A stretch of DNA of 51,735 bases from the NCBI GenBank assembly GCA_021325595.1, contig JAJPGX010000019.1, positions 1 through 51,735 of the forward strand, written 5' to 3'. Positions 1 to 8,017 of the stretch are shown here, piece by piece; within the stretch, counting starts at the first letter, position 1, and each line of letters opens with the position of its first letter. The stretch comes from Nitrososphaerota archaeon. Its GTDB lineage: Archaea > Thermoproteota > Nitrososphaeria > Nitrososphaerales > Nitrosopumilaceae. The notes under the pieces are model-generated. The model ran no database searches and was not told the origin of the DNA. It saw only the letters and a list, made by a program, of their open reading frames with translations. Made by a program: the position numbers and the translations under genes.

Positions 1-444
1 CAAGCAGTGATGGATGCCGGAGGTGGTACAAGGCAAGTAGAGAAGCTATCTAATCGCTATGGACCAAGAATGGTAAAATGCACATTCATTACAAGACCTG
101 AAGATCCTTTTGAACTAATTTCTTCTGAAAACAGAGTCAATGTAGATAGAACATGGGGAATTGAAACAATCATCGACTTGATTACAAGACCAGAGACTCG
201 TGCAGACTATCCAAATCCAATTCCAAGAATTTTCATTCCAGCTTCAGATCTTGAGAAAGTAGAGTGGATTATTGATCATTTTACTTGTATAGAGGCAGAA
301 TCAATACAGCTTTCATCAGGAAGAAATTATGTAAGATATACACACCCGGAGGAAACAAATGACGACGCTTTGATGGCTTGTCTCTATGCATATATGGCTC
401 ACTTGGTAAAGAAAGGAAGCGAGTGGAGATGGATTAGAGGTTGA
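1..444 (+). CDS. Terminase-large-subunit-like protein, C-terminal part (5' end outside window)
   Basis: The reading frame is open from the first base, so only the last 147 or so residues are present. The segment begins with an Asp-Ala-Gly-Gly-Gly turn, followed by 'YGPRMVKCTF'. It ends with a 'HPEETNDDALMACLYAYMA' stretch. In viral large terminases (TerL) the RNase H-like nuclease domain has the same order: an acidic residue and Gly-rich turn, a strand beginning 'fG.rv', then a late acidic 'HDDA' helix. I infer a terminase nuclease domain on that basis. It could come from a provirus or be a degraded remnant, but the frame here is intact. The genes to its right are not obviously viral, so the element, if any, lies to the left of the window. 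Confidence 0.6.
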   Translation, partial: QAVMDAGGGTRQVEKLSNRYGPRMVKCTFITRPEDPFELISSENRVNVDRTWGIETIIDLITRPETRADYPNPIPRIFIPASDLEKVEWIIDHFTCIEAESIQLSSGRNYVRYTHPEETNDDALMACLYAYMAHLVKKGSEWRWIRG

Positions 445-601
445 GTACTAACATCTTGATATTTTATAAGATGAAAGATTAACAGTCAAATCTCTCATAA
501 GGAAACCTTTTTCCACTTAGATCATGTCGAAGAAACTTTTCAGTGTGATTGCCAAAATCTACTATAACCAGAAAGAAACCCTTGCTTGGGATACCATCTC
601 T

Positions 602-730
602 TTATGATACCAGGTCATCCTCCCATTCGTATCCTAGAACGGTTCCTTCTCTGCCATCTCTTGTCTTTACCTTGTCTCCCTCCCAAAAACAGATGGGAAC
701 CCCCATGATGGAAGGAAAATTTTGCTTCAT
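602..730 (-). CDS. Small acidic protein of 42 residues, unknown function
   Basis: An ATG-started frame on the minus strand encodes a 42-residue peptide with the core 'GDKVKTRDGREGTVLGYEWE'. The hydrophilic 'GDKVKTRDGREGTVLG' pattern resembles the beta-turn-beta arrangement of KOW/SH3-like barrels, but it is too short to assign. There is no in-frame ATG, GTG or TTG upstream, so ATG at 730 is the best start. The residue composition looks coding, whereas the overlapping plus-strand frame is Ser/Pro/Leu-rich like a shadow. It lies between the terminase-like gene and another mini-gene on the same strand. Function is unknown and expression is unproven. Confidence 0.45.
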   Translation of the reverse strand: MKQNFPSIMGVPICFWEGDKVKTRDGREGTVLGYEWEDDLVS

Positions 731-840
731 ACTCTCATTATATCTGCTCCAACATAAATTAGCTACAATTGATGATCCAGCATTTTATGTATGAAAGCAA
801 GGTTTCGTTAAATCATTTGATGATATACAGAATTTAGTTT

Positions 841-975
841 TCACTTGATCGATTTGTTTGCCTCTCTTCGTTGATTAATACAGTTTTTCATTTCTTCTGA
901 TGTGTGTTCCTTTGTTGGTTTTCCGCACATTGGGCAGGTTGGATTTGGCTGGATGGGTTTTCGTTCAAACTTCAA
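841..975 (-). CDS. Small zinc-ribbon-like protein of 44 residues (TTG start)
   Basis: A 44-residue frame reads from TTG and contains 'NPTCPMCGKPTKEHTSEEMK' followed by an Asn-Cys and a basic C-terminus. The CPMCGKP knuckle is typical of half a zinc ribbon, and the later His and Cys could complete a site. An in-frame TGA sits four codons upstream of the TTG, which makes TTG the only standard start. It is on the same strand as, and directly downstream of, the secreted HNH protein, ending 37 bases before that protein's stop-side boundary on the map. Function is unknown; it may be a small regulatory or RNA/DNA-binding peptide. Confidence 0.45.
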   Translation of the reverse strand: MKFERKPIQPNPTCPMCGKPTKEHTSEEMKNCINQRREANKSIK

Positions 976-1011
976 TATTTCTCAAACCTGTCTTCAAGAC
1001 TATAATCTTTG

Positions 1012-2040
1012 TCACCTGGTAGGTTTGTAAATGTCAGACCAATATTTTTCCCAGTTTGTAGCAATCTCGTTTTGTGCTGTAACAAGGTCCATTGCACCAG
1101 AGCAAACTTGGGCATGTAGATAATTTTCTAGCTTGTCCTTGTCATAGGAACCTGGATTGGTGTTATATGATTCAGGCCACAAGTTTTTGATGTCAGACGG
1201 TGCACCGCCAAGCTCAAGCGGAATTAGGTGATCAAGTTCATAGTTGCTTTTGGAATCTGTATATCCGTATGCTTTCATGCGTTCTGTCTTGATTGGGTCT
1301 GTAACAGAAGTAGATGGCCTTACTGTCTTGGTGTATCCTGGAACGCAAATGGTAGATTGTATGTTGCCTTGAGTGACTCTAGGATCAGCCGCCCCAGGGG
1401 TGCAGTTTGGATCAGGAAGTATGCCGTTTATGGCTTGGCATGTAGATTTTGTCTTGGTGTGAATCACCCCAGTCTGGACAAGATATTGTATTCCTTTGAC
1501 AAATTCAGAATCATCGATTTGTCCTTGGGACCACCATTTTGCATTATTTTTTACCCATGAGGGGATTTGGTTTGAGCTTGAAGAGTTGGAACTTGTTTGA
1601 GGAATTTTTACAATTCCCTGTTCCATTAGATACTGTATTCCTTGGGTAAAGTCAGAATCGGCAAGCTGTCCTTGGGACCACCACTTGGCGTTGTTTTTAA
1701 TCCAAGATGGAATTTGCGTTGTACTTGGTGATGGTGTGGTTGGAACAGTAGGTGTAGGTTGTGTTGGCGTAGGTGGGATAGTGGTAGGTGTAGTTGGAGT
1801 TGCGGTTGGATTTGTGTATGTTACAGTGCTTGAATCTATCGGCATGCTGTTTTTACAATATTGATTGTCAGGACACTCAGAACAGTATCCAGTATCTCCA
1901 CAAATGTAACTTCCAGTGTCAGAAGGACAGCTGTGCCATCTGTGACATCCATTTTGGTGAGCAAATGCTGGCATTTGAGAAATTGATAATATCAGAATTG
2001 CAATTAGTAAAATCATTACAAGTTTGCTTGATCCCATCAT
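1012..2040 (-). CDS. Secreted HNH nuclease-like protein with two WWSQGQ repeats
   Basis: The 342-residue protein has an N-terminal signal peptide (about residues 1-27, ending 'MPAFA'), so it is probably exported. Next is a Cys-rich segment ('GCHRWHSCPSDTGSYICGD', then 'YCSECPDNQYC'), then a Pro/Thr linker (about 72-108). Two copies follow of a roughly 40-residue repeat with the core 'IPSWIKNNAKWWSQGQ', a motif known from thaumarchaeal exported proteins. The C-terminal part (about 240-342) contains 'ELDHLIPLELGG' and 'NLWPE', matching an HNH endonuclease-like family. I infer an extracellular or envelope-anchored nuclease, possibly for DNA scavenging or competition. The catalytic role is inferred from motifs only. 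Confidence 0.8.
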   Translation of the reverse strand: MMGSSKLVMILLIAILILSISQMPAFAHQNGCHRWHSCPSDTGSYICGDTGYCSECPDNQYCKNSMPIDSSTVTYTNPTATPTTPTTIPPTPTQPTPTVPTTPSPSTTQIPSWIKNNAKWWSQGQLADSDFTQGIQYLMEQGIVKIPQTSSNSSSSNQIPSWVKNNAKWWSQGQIDDSEFVKGIQYLVQTGVIHTKTKSTCQAINGILPDPNCTPGAADPRVTQGNIQSTICVPGYTKTVRPSTSVTDPIKTERMKAYGYTDSKSNYELDHLIPLELGGAPSDIKNLWPESYNTNPGSYDKDKLENYLHAQVCSGAMDLVTAQNEIATNWEKYWSDIYKPTR

Positions 2041-2119
2041 TGTTTGAACCGGACTAGTACGATATAGAATTTTTGTTTATATGATAAAAACTACTGTTCA
2101 TAATACAAAAATGAATCTA

Positions 2120-2623
2120 TTAGACACTAGAAAAAACTGAACCCAAATGAAACACATCTAATTTTCCTTCATTGCCTATCTGTTCAGAATCAAGTGTTCC
2201 TTTCTTATCAAACTCCTCATAAATTAGCTTGAGATATTTTCCAAGTGGTAATCGAGGAATGTCATATTGTTTCTCTTTTCCATACCATTCGTACAAGTCT
2301 CTATCGCTTTTTGTCAGATTGCATTTTGAACATGCTTGTACCATGTTGTCTATTGTATCAGGTCCTCCTTTTGATTTTGGAATAATGTGTTCCCAATGCA
2401 AATCTCCTTCAGTACCGCAGTATGCACATTTGTTTGACTCTTCAACTAGTTTTTTGTTTTCTTTTAGAATTGTAGATGGGTGAATTTTTTGTTCCTTTAG
2501 TTGCTCAAAAGTATGCATGACAAAACCATAGTTTTTCCTATTTCCTACTGCACTGCCAGCAATTAGTTTTGCATATTCCCAATAGATTAGCTCACGTACA
2601 GTCTTGATGTTTTTTGGTGGCAT
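2120..2623 (-). CDS. HNH endonuclease family protein
   Basis: This 167-residue protein has no signal peptide. It carries a clear HNH core: CAYCG, then 'LHWEHIIPKSKGGPDTIDN', then 'CSKCNLTKS'. The two CxxC pairs form the structural zinc site and the His in 'WEHIIP' plus the Asn provide the metal-dependent nuclease site. The N-terminal 60 residues are helical and basic. It is divergently placed from the CAP-domain gene, with about 80 bases between their starts, and is a second HNH gene next to the secreted one. Such stand-alone HNH genes are often mobile or defence-associated, but nothing here fixes the target. Confidence 0.85.
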   Translation of the reverse strand: MPPKNIKTVRELIYWEYAKLIAGSAVGNRKNYGFVMHTFEQLKEQKIHPSTILKENKKLVEESNKCAYCGTEGDLHWEHIIPKSKGGPDTIDNMVQACSKCNLTKSDRDLYEWYGKEKQYDIPRLPLGKYLKLIYEEFDKKGTLDSEQIGNEGKLDVFHLGSVFSSV

Positions 2624-2702
2624 TGCTATTTGTACCGTATAAGATTCATTTCAATTTTAGGTTCAGACATACCTATAACCCAGAATTGGTAAAAATGAAG
2701 AG

Positions 2703-4157
2703 TTGGGAACCTGTTCAATCTGTGGCAGACAAGATGTTGATACCATTAGTGGTGTATGTGGCGATTGCATAGGAAGAAATAGAAAGAGAGGCAGACAGAG
2801 AAAAAATGCAGTAAAAGCTGCAATCATAGTATCAATATGCGTAGCTGGAATATTTGGCGTACAACATTTTGTAGGAATAGAAACATTACAGAATCTATTA
2901 CAGAATACATCACAAAAGGTATCAACTACTGCTGGCCAGTTTGAAAAACAGGCAGTGAATTTTTCAGAGTCAATAAAACCCAGATCAATTCCTGAGACCT
3001 CAGTTACCTTTCTGAATAATACAGCATCGCAGATTCGTACATTTATCCCACCAGTACCTGTGAAGCCTGGATCTCCAACAGGGCAGGCACCAGAAAGCAC
3101 ACTACAGAATACACCTAGTGTTTCTGTATTATACCAACATGCCTTGGATGTAATAAATAAGGACCGAAGGGCAAACAACCTTCCACCTGTACAGCTTGAC
3201 AATAACCAGGCAGCACAGATACATGCAGAGGATAATCTAAAGCAAAGGACATTATCACATTACATGAGCACCGGAGAAAAACCCTACATGGTTTACACAA
3301 GATATTCCGGAACAGGATACGTTGCGCAAAATGTTGCAAGCAGAATGTATGATATATCACAATGTCAAAAACCGTTTGTAGCATGTCCTGCAATAGATCC
3401 AGTGCAAGCAATTGATGAGTCAGAAGATGAAATGATGAATAATGACGCTGCATCAAACTGGGGACATCGTGACAACATACTTGACAAGAACCACAATTAT
3501 GTCAGCATTGGAATTGCATATGATCAATATTCATTTTTCTTGGTTCAAAACTTTGAGAACAAGTATATCGATTCTGTAAATCCGGTTATCTATGAAAATG
3601 GCAAGGTCTCAATATCAGGAAATTTAATTGGAAAAACAATTGGCAGTGTAGGAATTGCCTATGATCCATTGCCTACTGGAACGATATACCAGATGCACAA
3701 AGATGACGGATTTTATCTGCTTGATACAACATATGCTGCAGTATTCAAGCCTGCAGAAGGTGGAATGTATTATCTTCCATCACAGTTTTCGTTTATAGAA
3801 GCAGACTCTTGGAGTCAGACTGGAAATAATGTAAACATTTCATTTGATCTAAATTCACTAATATCAAAAGCAGGTGTATATACTGTAGTTGCAAACACTG
3901 ATGACAATGTTCCCTTGACATCATATTCTATTGTGGTATCAAATCCTCAAGTGTCTCAAAGCTCAAACGTACATTATGCCTGCACACAGACTCAGCTAAA
4001 CCAGTTTGATTTGTTACAGAATCAATACCAGACTTTAGCAAAGCAGTATGATGCCATGCCAAGAACTGCAACTTCAGAATCACAGTACCAGCAAGCAATG
4101 CAGATGTACAATCAACTTCAATCACTTGAAACGCAGATGAAGAATTTTAGATGCTAG
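2703..4157 (+). CDS. Zinc-ribbon, membrane-anchored CAP/SCP-domain protein
   Basis: The 484-residue protein starts with a four-Cys zinc ribbon (Cys4, 7, 19, 22), followed by a basic stretch and one membrane helix (about 38-56). The region around 145-285 is a CAP (SCP/PR-1, CxxC-less) domain: 'HALDVINKDRRANNLPPV', 'AEDNLKQRTLSHYMS', 'WGHRDNILDKNHNYVSIGIA'. After it come a beta-rich segment and a C-terminal Gln-rich coiled coil ending in Cys. TTG at 2703 is the only usable start, because TAA is in frame nine codons upstream; the nearby ATG is out of frame. The topology suggests a cytoplasmic zinc ribbon and an external CAP domain. The function of archaeal CAP proteins is unknown. Confidence 0.8.
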   Translation: MGTCSICGRQDVDTISGVCGDCIGRNRKRGRQRKNAVKAAIIVSICVAGIFGVQHFVGIETLQNLLQNTSQKVSTTAGQFEKQAVNFSESIKPRSIPETSVTFLNNTASQIRTFIPPVPVKPGSPTGQAPESTLQNTPSVSVLYQHALDVINKDRRANNLPPVQLDNNQAAQIHAEDNLKQRTLSHYMSTGEKPYMVYTRYSGTGYVAQNVASRMYDISQCQKPFVACPAIDPVQAIDESEDEMMNNDAASNWGHRDNILDKNHNYVSIGIAYDQYSFFLVQNFENKYIDSVNPVIYENGKVSISGNLIGKTIGSVGIAYDPLPTGTIYQMHKDDGFYLLDTTYAAVFKPAEGGMYYLPSQFSFIEADSWSQTGNNVNISFDLNSLISKAGVYTVVANTDDNVPLTSYSIVVSNPQVSQSSNVHYACTQTQLNQFDLLQNQYQTLAKQYDAMPRTATSESQYQQAMQMYNQLQSLETQMKNFRC

Positions 4158-4207
4158 AATTTTTGATGAGATTCTCCGTAGGATACCACTAGCTGTCTCC
4201 CCAAGCA

Positions 4208-4230
4208 ATTAAAACGGAACTTGTTTTAAT
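4208..4230 (+). terminator. 8-bp inverted repeat between the CAP-protein gene and prs
   Basis: ATTAAAAC at 4208-4215 and GTTTTAAT at 4223-4230 form a perfect 8-bp hairpin with a 7-base loop, followed by an AT-rich run. It lies 50 bases after the upstream stop. It could act as a terminator or as a palindromic control site for the operon that begins at 4303. I cannot tell which from sequence alone. Confidence 0.35.
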
Positions 4231-4302
4231 ATTTATTATCTAATCATTAGGTTCTTGATTTTCCTCAAAACTTAAGAATAACTCATCACTCGATGAAGTC
4301 TG

Positions 4303-5178
4303 TTGGCTAGTTACAGTGTCATAGGCGGTACTTCTTCAGAGGATCTAGCAAAGAAAATAGCATCAAAATTAAAATCAAAATTCATCAAGTGTGAATTGCG
4401 AGTATTTCCTGACGGGGAAAGCAAGATCACATTAAAAGGAACTCCAAAAGGCAAAGTTATAGTGGTACAGTCAATTTACCCACCAGTTGATTCTAATCTA
4501 GTTCGGGCACTAGCGCTAGTTTCTCAGGCAAGAAAGCATTCTTCCCAAGTCTTTGTGGTGATACCATACATGGGATATGCAAGACAAGACAGGGCATTTT
4601 TACCAGGTGAAGTAATTACAATGTCACTTGTTGCAAAGATGTTCAAGGCTGCAGGTGCTTCCAAGATAATTGTAGTTGACATACACAGCATGATAGCCCT
4701 TGACCACCTGCAAATTCCTGCAAAAAATGTGAGTGCAATAGGTGAGCTAGTCAAGTATTTTAAAAAATTAAAGCTAAAAGATCCTCTTGTAGTATCACCT
4801 GATAAAGGCGGAATAGAAAGAGCAAGAAACTTTGCCAAATTACTTGGTGTTGACTTTATTGCACTGGACAAACACAGAGACAGAAAGACTGGCGAGGTTA
4901 CTATCAGATCAACAGACCACCATGAGGTAAGGGGAAGAGATGTGATTTTAGTAGATGACATGATAAGTACTGGAGGCAGCATAGTGAAGGCTGCACAGTT
5001 TTTGAAAAAACAAAAGTGCGGCAAGATCTATGCTTCATGTACCCATGCATTATTGATTGCAGATGCAGAAAAAAAGATCAAAAAAGCTGGCGTGACAAGA
5101 ATAGTTAGTACAAATACAATTCCATGCAAGACAAACATTGTAGATATCTCTCCTGTGATTGTAAAGGCACTAGATTGA
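4303..5178 (+). CDS. prs: Ribose-phosphate pyrophosphokinase (PRPP synthetase)
   Basis: The enzyme makes PRPP from ribose 5-phosphate and ATP for nucleotide, histidine and tryptophan synthesis. The 291 residues cover the family length for short archaeal forms. Visible motifs include 'RVFPDGESK' (about 33-41), 'YARQDR' of the ATP-binding loop (92-97), 'DIHS' (126-129), 'SPDKGG' (165-170) and the PRPP-binding loop 'VDDMISTGGS' (217-226). The start is TTG, giving 'MASYSVIGG', which matches the usual N-terminus. It is the first gene of an operon, and its TGA is directly followed by the ATG of the methyltransferase gene. Confidence 0.95.
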   Translation: MASYSVIGGTSSEDLAKKIASKLKSKFIKCELRVFPDGESKITLKGTPKGKVIVVQSIYPPVDSNLVRALALVSQARKHSSQVFVVIPYMGYARQDRAFLPGEVITMSLVAKMFKAAGASKIIVVDIHSMIALDHLQIPAKNVSAIGELVKYFKKLKLKDPLVVSPDKGGIERARNFAKLLGVDFIALDKHRDRKTGEVTIRSTDHHEVRGRDVILVDDMISTGGSIVKAAQFLKKQKCGKIYASCTHALLIADAEKKIKKAGVTRIVSTNTIPCKTNIVDISPVIVKALD

Positions 5179-6108
5179 ATGCATCAAAGTTTTTTTGTTA
5201 CATCAGGAGAGCAAGTTGAACTTGCACGTGATGAGATCACATCAATTGCCAAAAGCTATGACAAAAAAGCTGTCATAAAATCTGATTCGCGACTTGTTAC
5301 AGTAAGATCAAAAATTCCTTATACCAAGATAGCACCCCGTGCAACCTTTGTAAAGATATCAGGAACTCTAATTGGAACAGTTACTGGTATAACACAGATC
5401 AGAGTTCCAGTAGCAAAACCTTCAAGTTTTGCATGCAGAGTAGTCAATTTATCAACAAAGACCGTCAGCTCTTTACATCTGGAAAAAGAGATTGGAACAA
5501 TTCTAAAACAAAAATGGAATTCCAAGGTATCGCTTTCAAATCCACATGTTACCGTATATCTTATTGTTACAAATTTAAGAAAATATATGGGATATTCAAA
5601 AAGACAAGTTGAACCAAAAAGGCCAGAAAAATTGTTAAAGTATCCACACGAGCTTGACTCTAATCTTGCTAGATGCATGGTAAATTTGTCAGGTCTCAAG
5701 CAAGGACAGACACTTTGTGATCCCTTTTGCGGCACTGGAACCATACTTTTAGAGGCAGAGTCCATGGGAATCAATGCAATTGGAATAGATTTTGATCCTG
5801 AAATGTGTGGCATAACAAAAAGAAATCTGGCCTTGAATGGCTTCAAATCATGTGTAATTAATGCGGGGTACCATGACATAAAAAAAATGATGGGAAAAAT
5901 TGATGCGATTGTGACTGACTTGCCATATGGAATTTCATCTAAATCATCAATGGAACCTCAAAGACTCGTCAAAGATTTTGTGTCTGCAATTCCAAAGAAA
6001 AAGAAATTGGTAATGGTATACAAGAAGGGTTTTGATGTTGCCATCAAAGCAAAAAAATACGAGATCTATAGGCATAAGAGCCTGACTAGGGTGATCGTAT
6101 CAAGATGA
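5179..6108 (+). CDS. THUMP-domain tRNA methyltransferase, Trm-G10/Trm11-like
   Basis: The 309-residue protein has an N-terminal THUMP-type RNA-binding region (about 45-150) and a C-terminal Rossmann methyltransferase domain. The SAM motif is '[14 protein letters not shown]', followed by 'GIDFDPEMC', and the catalytic motif is 'TDLPYGISS', a DPPY-type motif for N2 methylation. This matches archaeal tRNA (guanine10-N2)-methyltransferases. Its start codon touches the stop of prs, and its last four bases overlap the RNase Z start (ATGA). Co-transcription with RNase Z fits a tRNA maturation role. The exact target base is inferred from family resemblance. Confidence 0.9.
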   Translation: MHQSFFVTSGEQVELARDEITSIAKSYDKKAVIKSDSRLVTVRSKIPYTKIAPRATFVKISGTLIGTVTGITQIRVPVAKPSSFACRVVNLSTKTVSSLHLEKEIGTILKQKWNSKVSLSNPHVTVYLIVTNLRKYMGYSKRQVEPKRPEKLLKYPHELDSNLARCMVNLSGLKQGQTLCDPFCGTGTILLEAESMGINAIGIDFDPEMCGITKRNLALNGFKSCVINAGYHDIKKMMGKIDAIVTDLPYGISSKSSMEPQRLVKDFVSAIPKKKKLVMVYKKGFDVAIKAKKYEIYRHKSLTRVIVSR

Positions 6109-7004
6109 AACTAGTATTTTTGGGAACATCGGCAGCGCAGCCAACCATACAACGCAATATGACTTGCATCTGTCTAGTCTTGGACAAGGAGATACTGATG
6201 TTTGATGCTGGAGAAGGTGCGCAGATCGCATTTCAAAAAGCAAAGCTTGGTTGGAACAAAAAGATGAAGATCTTTGTCACACATATGCACGGTGATCATT
6301 GTGTTGGAATACTTGGATTGCTCCAGACAATGTCACTACAGAATCGTACAGAGTCAGTTGAAATTTTTGGCCCGCCTGGAATAGACGAGTTCTTGGCAGC
6401 AAACTTGAAAATTCTAAACTTTGGTCTTACTTTTCCTGTCAAGATAGTTAGAATAAAAGAAGGTCTTGCCCATGATGATGCGACTTATTCTGTTCTAGTA
6501 TGTGAGGCTGACCACTCTATTCCAGCATATTCGTATCTATTTGCAGAAAAAGACAAGCCTGGGAGGTTTTACCCGGAAAAAGCAAAGAGTCTAGGCATAC
6601 CTGAAGGCAAGCTTTGGCATGAATTACAAACAGGTAATGAAATAACACTAGAGGGAAAGACCATCAGACCTTCTGATGTTACAGGTGAGAAGCGAAAGGG
6701 AAGAAAGATAGGCATATCAGGTGATACAAGGCCTACCAAAAAACTAGAAGAGTTCTTTTCAGGTTGTGATTATATCACATTTGATTCCACATATTCTGAT
6801 GAGCTAAAAGACAAGGCAAAAGAAAATTATCACTCTACTGCAAAAGAGGCAGCCGAGCTTGCAAAAAAGGCCGGTGTGGGAAACTTGATCCTGACACACT
6901 TTTCAGCAAGATATGATGATTCAGAAGAACTGGTAAAAGAAGCTAAAACTATTCATGATTCAGTTATTGCAGCAGAAGATCTTTTAGAGATTGAAATAAA
7001 ATAG
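6105..7004 (+). CDS. rnz: Ribonuclease Z
   Basis: RNase Z removes the 3' trailer of pre-tRNA. The 299-residue protein is a metallo-beta-lactamase fold enzyme of the usual short (tRNase Z-S) length. 'FVTHMHGDH' supplies the metal ligands His60, His62, Asp64 and His65. 'CEADHSIP', 'SGDTRP' and 'LTHFSARY' supply the remaining conserved metal and substrate motifs. It overlaps the upstream methyltransferase by four bases and is followed after two bases by the sirtuin gene, so all four genes are probably one transcript. Confidence 0.95.
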   Translation: MKLVFLGTSAAQPTIQRNMTCICLVLDKEILMFDAGEGAQIAFQKAKLGWNKKMKIFVTHMHGDHCVGILGLLQTMSLQNRTESVEIFGPPGIDEFLAANLKILNFGLTFPVKIVRIKEGLAHDDATYSVLVCEADHSIPAYSYLFAEKDKPGRFYPEKAKSLGIPEGKLWHELQTGNEITLEGKTIRPSDVTGEKRKGRKIGISGDTRPTKKLEEFFSGCDYITFDSTYSDELKDKAKENYHSTAKEAAELAKKAGVGNLILTHFSARYDDSEELVKEAKTIHDSVIAAEDLLEIEIK

Positions 7005-7006
7005 AA

Positions 7007-7726
7007 ATGTTTGAGCAAGTCTCTGATAAATTACGCAAATCTGAAAAAATTGTATTTGTGACAGGTGCCGGGATTTCACAAGAAAGCGGTATTCCTACAT
7101 TTCGAGGAAAAGATGGCCTCTGGAGAAAATATGACGCAATGCAGCTTGCAACAATAGATGCATTTTATTCAAACCCAAAACTTGTCTGGGAATGGTATGA
7201 GGAAAGAAGACGCAACATATTATCAGCAAAGCCAAATCCAGGACATGTGGCAATTTCAGAGCTTCAAAAACACAAGGAGGTTCACGTGCTAACTCAAAAC
7301 ATAGATGGGTTACATCAAAGAGCAGGAAGCAAGAGTGTCTACGAACTACACGGTAGTATAATTACAATAAAATGCACTGCATGTAGTTTCAAGGACAAGA
7401 TAGAATCAAGTTTTTCAGAGATTCCGCCAACTTGTAAGTGCGGCAGTATTTTGCGGCCAGATGTTGTCTGGTTTGGTGAAGCACTTCCTCAGGATGTCTG
7501 GCAAGGCGCAATACAGCAGGCAAGCACATGTGATACCATGATTGTAGTTGGAACCTCGCTTGCTGTTTCTCCTGCAAATCTCTTACCGGTATATGCAAAA
7601 CAAAATGGTGCAACCATGATTGAGGTAAATCCTGAACAAACCATGATGTCTGAAACGATGGATCTTTCTTTGCGAGTCTCTTCAGCAAAGGCACTTCCTG
7701 AAATAATTGATATTGTAACAAAATAA
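7007..7726 (+). CDS. cobB: Sir2-family NAD-dependent protein deacylase
   Basis: The 239-residue protein has all sirtuin motifs: 'GAGISQESGIPTFRG' (about 20-34), 'TQNIDGLHQRAG' (97-107), catalytic His115 in 'ELHGS', and a four-Cys zinc site (Cys123, 126, 143, 145). 'GTSLAVSPA' and 'IEVNPE' complete the NAD pocket. It would remove acetyl or acyl groups from lysines using NAD. The zinc site has an unusual final CxC spacing (CKC). It is the last gene of the prs operon. The precise acyl preference cannot be read from the sequence. Confidence 0.93.
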   Translation: MFEQVSDKLRKSEKIVFVTGAGISQESGIPTFRGKDGLWRKYDAMQLATIDAFYSNPKLVWEWYEERRRNILSAKPNPGHVAISELQKHKEVHVLTQNIDGLHQRAGSKSVYELHGSIITIKCTACSFKDKIESSFSEIPPTCKCGSILRPDVVWFGEALPQDVWQGAIQQASTCDTMIVVGTSLAVSPANLLPVYAKQNGATMIEVNPEQTMMSETMDLSLRVSSAKALPEIIDIVTK

Positions 7727-7835
7727 GATCTGCAATATCTTCAAACCAATTCAAAATCTTTTAGCAAATTTAACTACTCATGATCAATAATTTATCAAAA
7801 ATAGCTAATTCATATATGATAATTATGATTAATTG

Positions 7836-7862
7836 TTAAATATGATGAAAACGTATAATATC
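7836..7862 (+). promoter_or_regulatory. Candidate TATA region for the structured RNA at 7877-7995
   Basis: 'TTAAATATGA' (about 7836-7845) and 'GTATAATATC' (about 7853-7862) are AT-rich TATA-like elements. They lie 15-40 bases before the first hairpin of the candidate RNA, the right distance for an archaeal start site. No protein frame begins here. Confidence 0.35.
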
Positions 7863-7876
7863 TAATGCGGAAAGAT

Positions 7877-7995
7877 GCAAAATCTGACAAATGATTTTGC
7901 GTGACCCTGCGAAAAATGGTACATGGTTAAGTACATAGAATTGTACGAACGGGAGGGAGAATGCTTTTTCCCTATACAGGGTCACGCCTTTTACC
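7877..7995 (+). ncRNA. Candidate structured non-coding RNA, unknown class
   Basis: The gap after the sirtuin gene contains strong nested pairing. GCAAAATC (7877-7884) pairs perfectly with GATTTTGC (7893-7900). An 11-bp helix joins 7899-7909 (GCGTGACCCTG) to 7977-7987. Inside it are a 5-bp helix (7919-7923 with 7942-7946) and an 8-bp hairpin with a 4-base loop (7954-7961 with 7966-7973, one G-U). The structure is followed by pyrimidine runs 'CCTTTTACCCTTTTC', which favours the plus strand. The first hairpin and the long helix share bases 7899-7900, so they may compete slightly. It does not look like tRNA, 5S, RNase P or SRP RNA. It could also be a dense terminator for the operon, but it is much more elaborate than one needs. 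Confidence 0.6.
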
Positions 7996-8017
7996 CTTTT
8001 CTCATTTTTGACTCAAA

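Noticed and set aside
549-794. Plus-strand frame of 81 residues
   Set aside because: Ser/Pro/Leu-rich composition like an antisense shadow; the opposite strand holds a better coding frame (602-730).
7877-7995. Identification of the structured RNA as SRP, RNase P or 5S RNA
   Set aside because: It is too short for SRP or RNase P RNA, lacks their conserved loops, and does not have the 5S fold.
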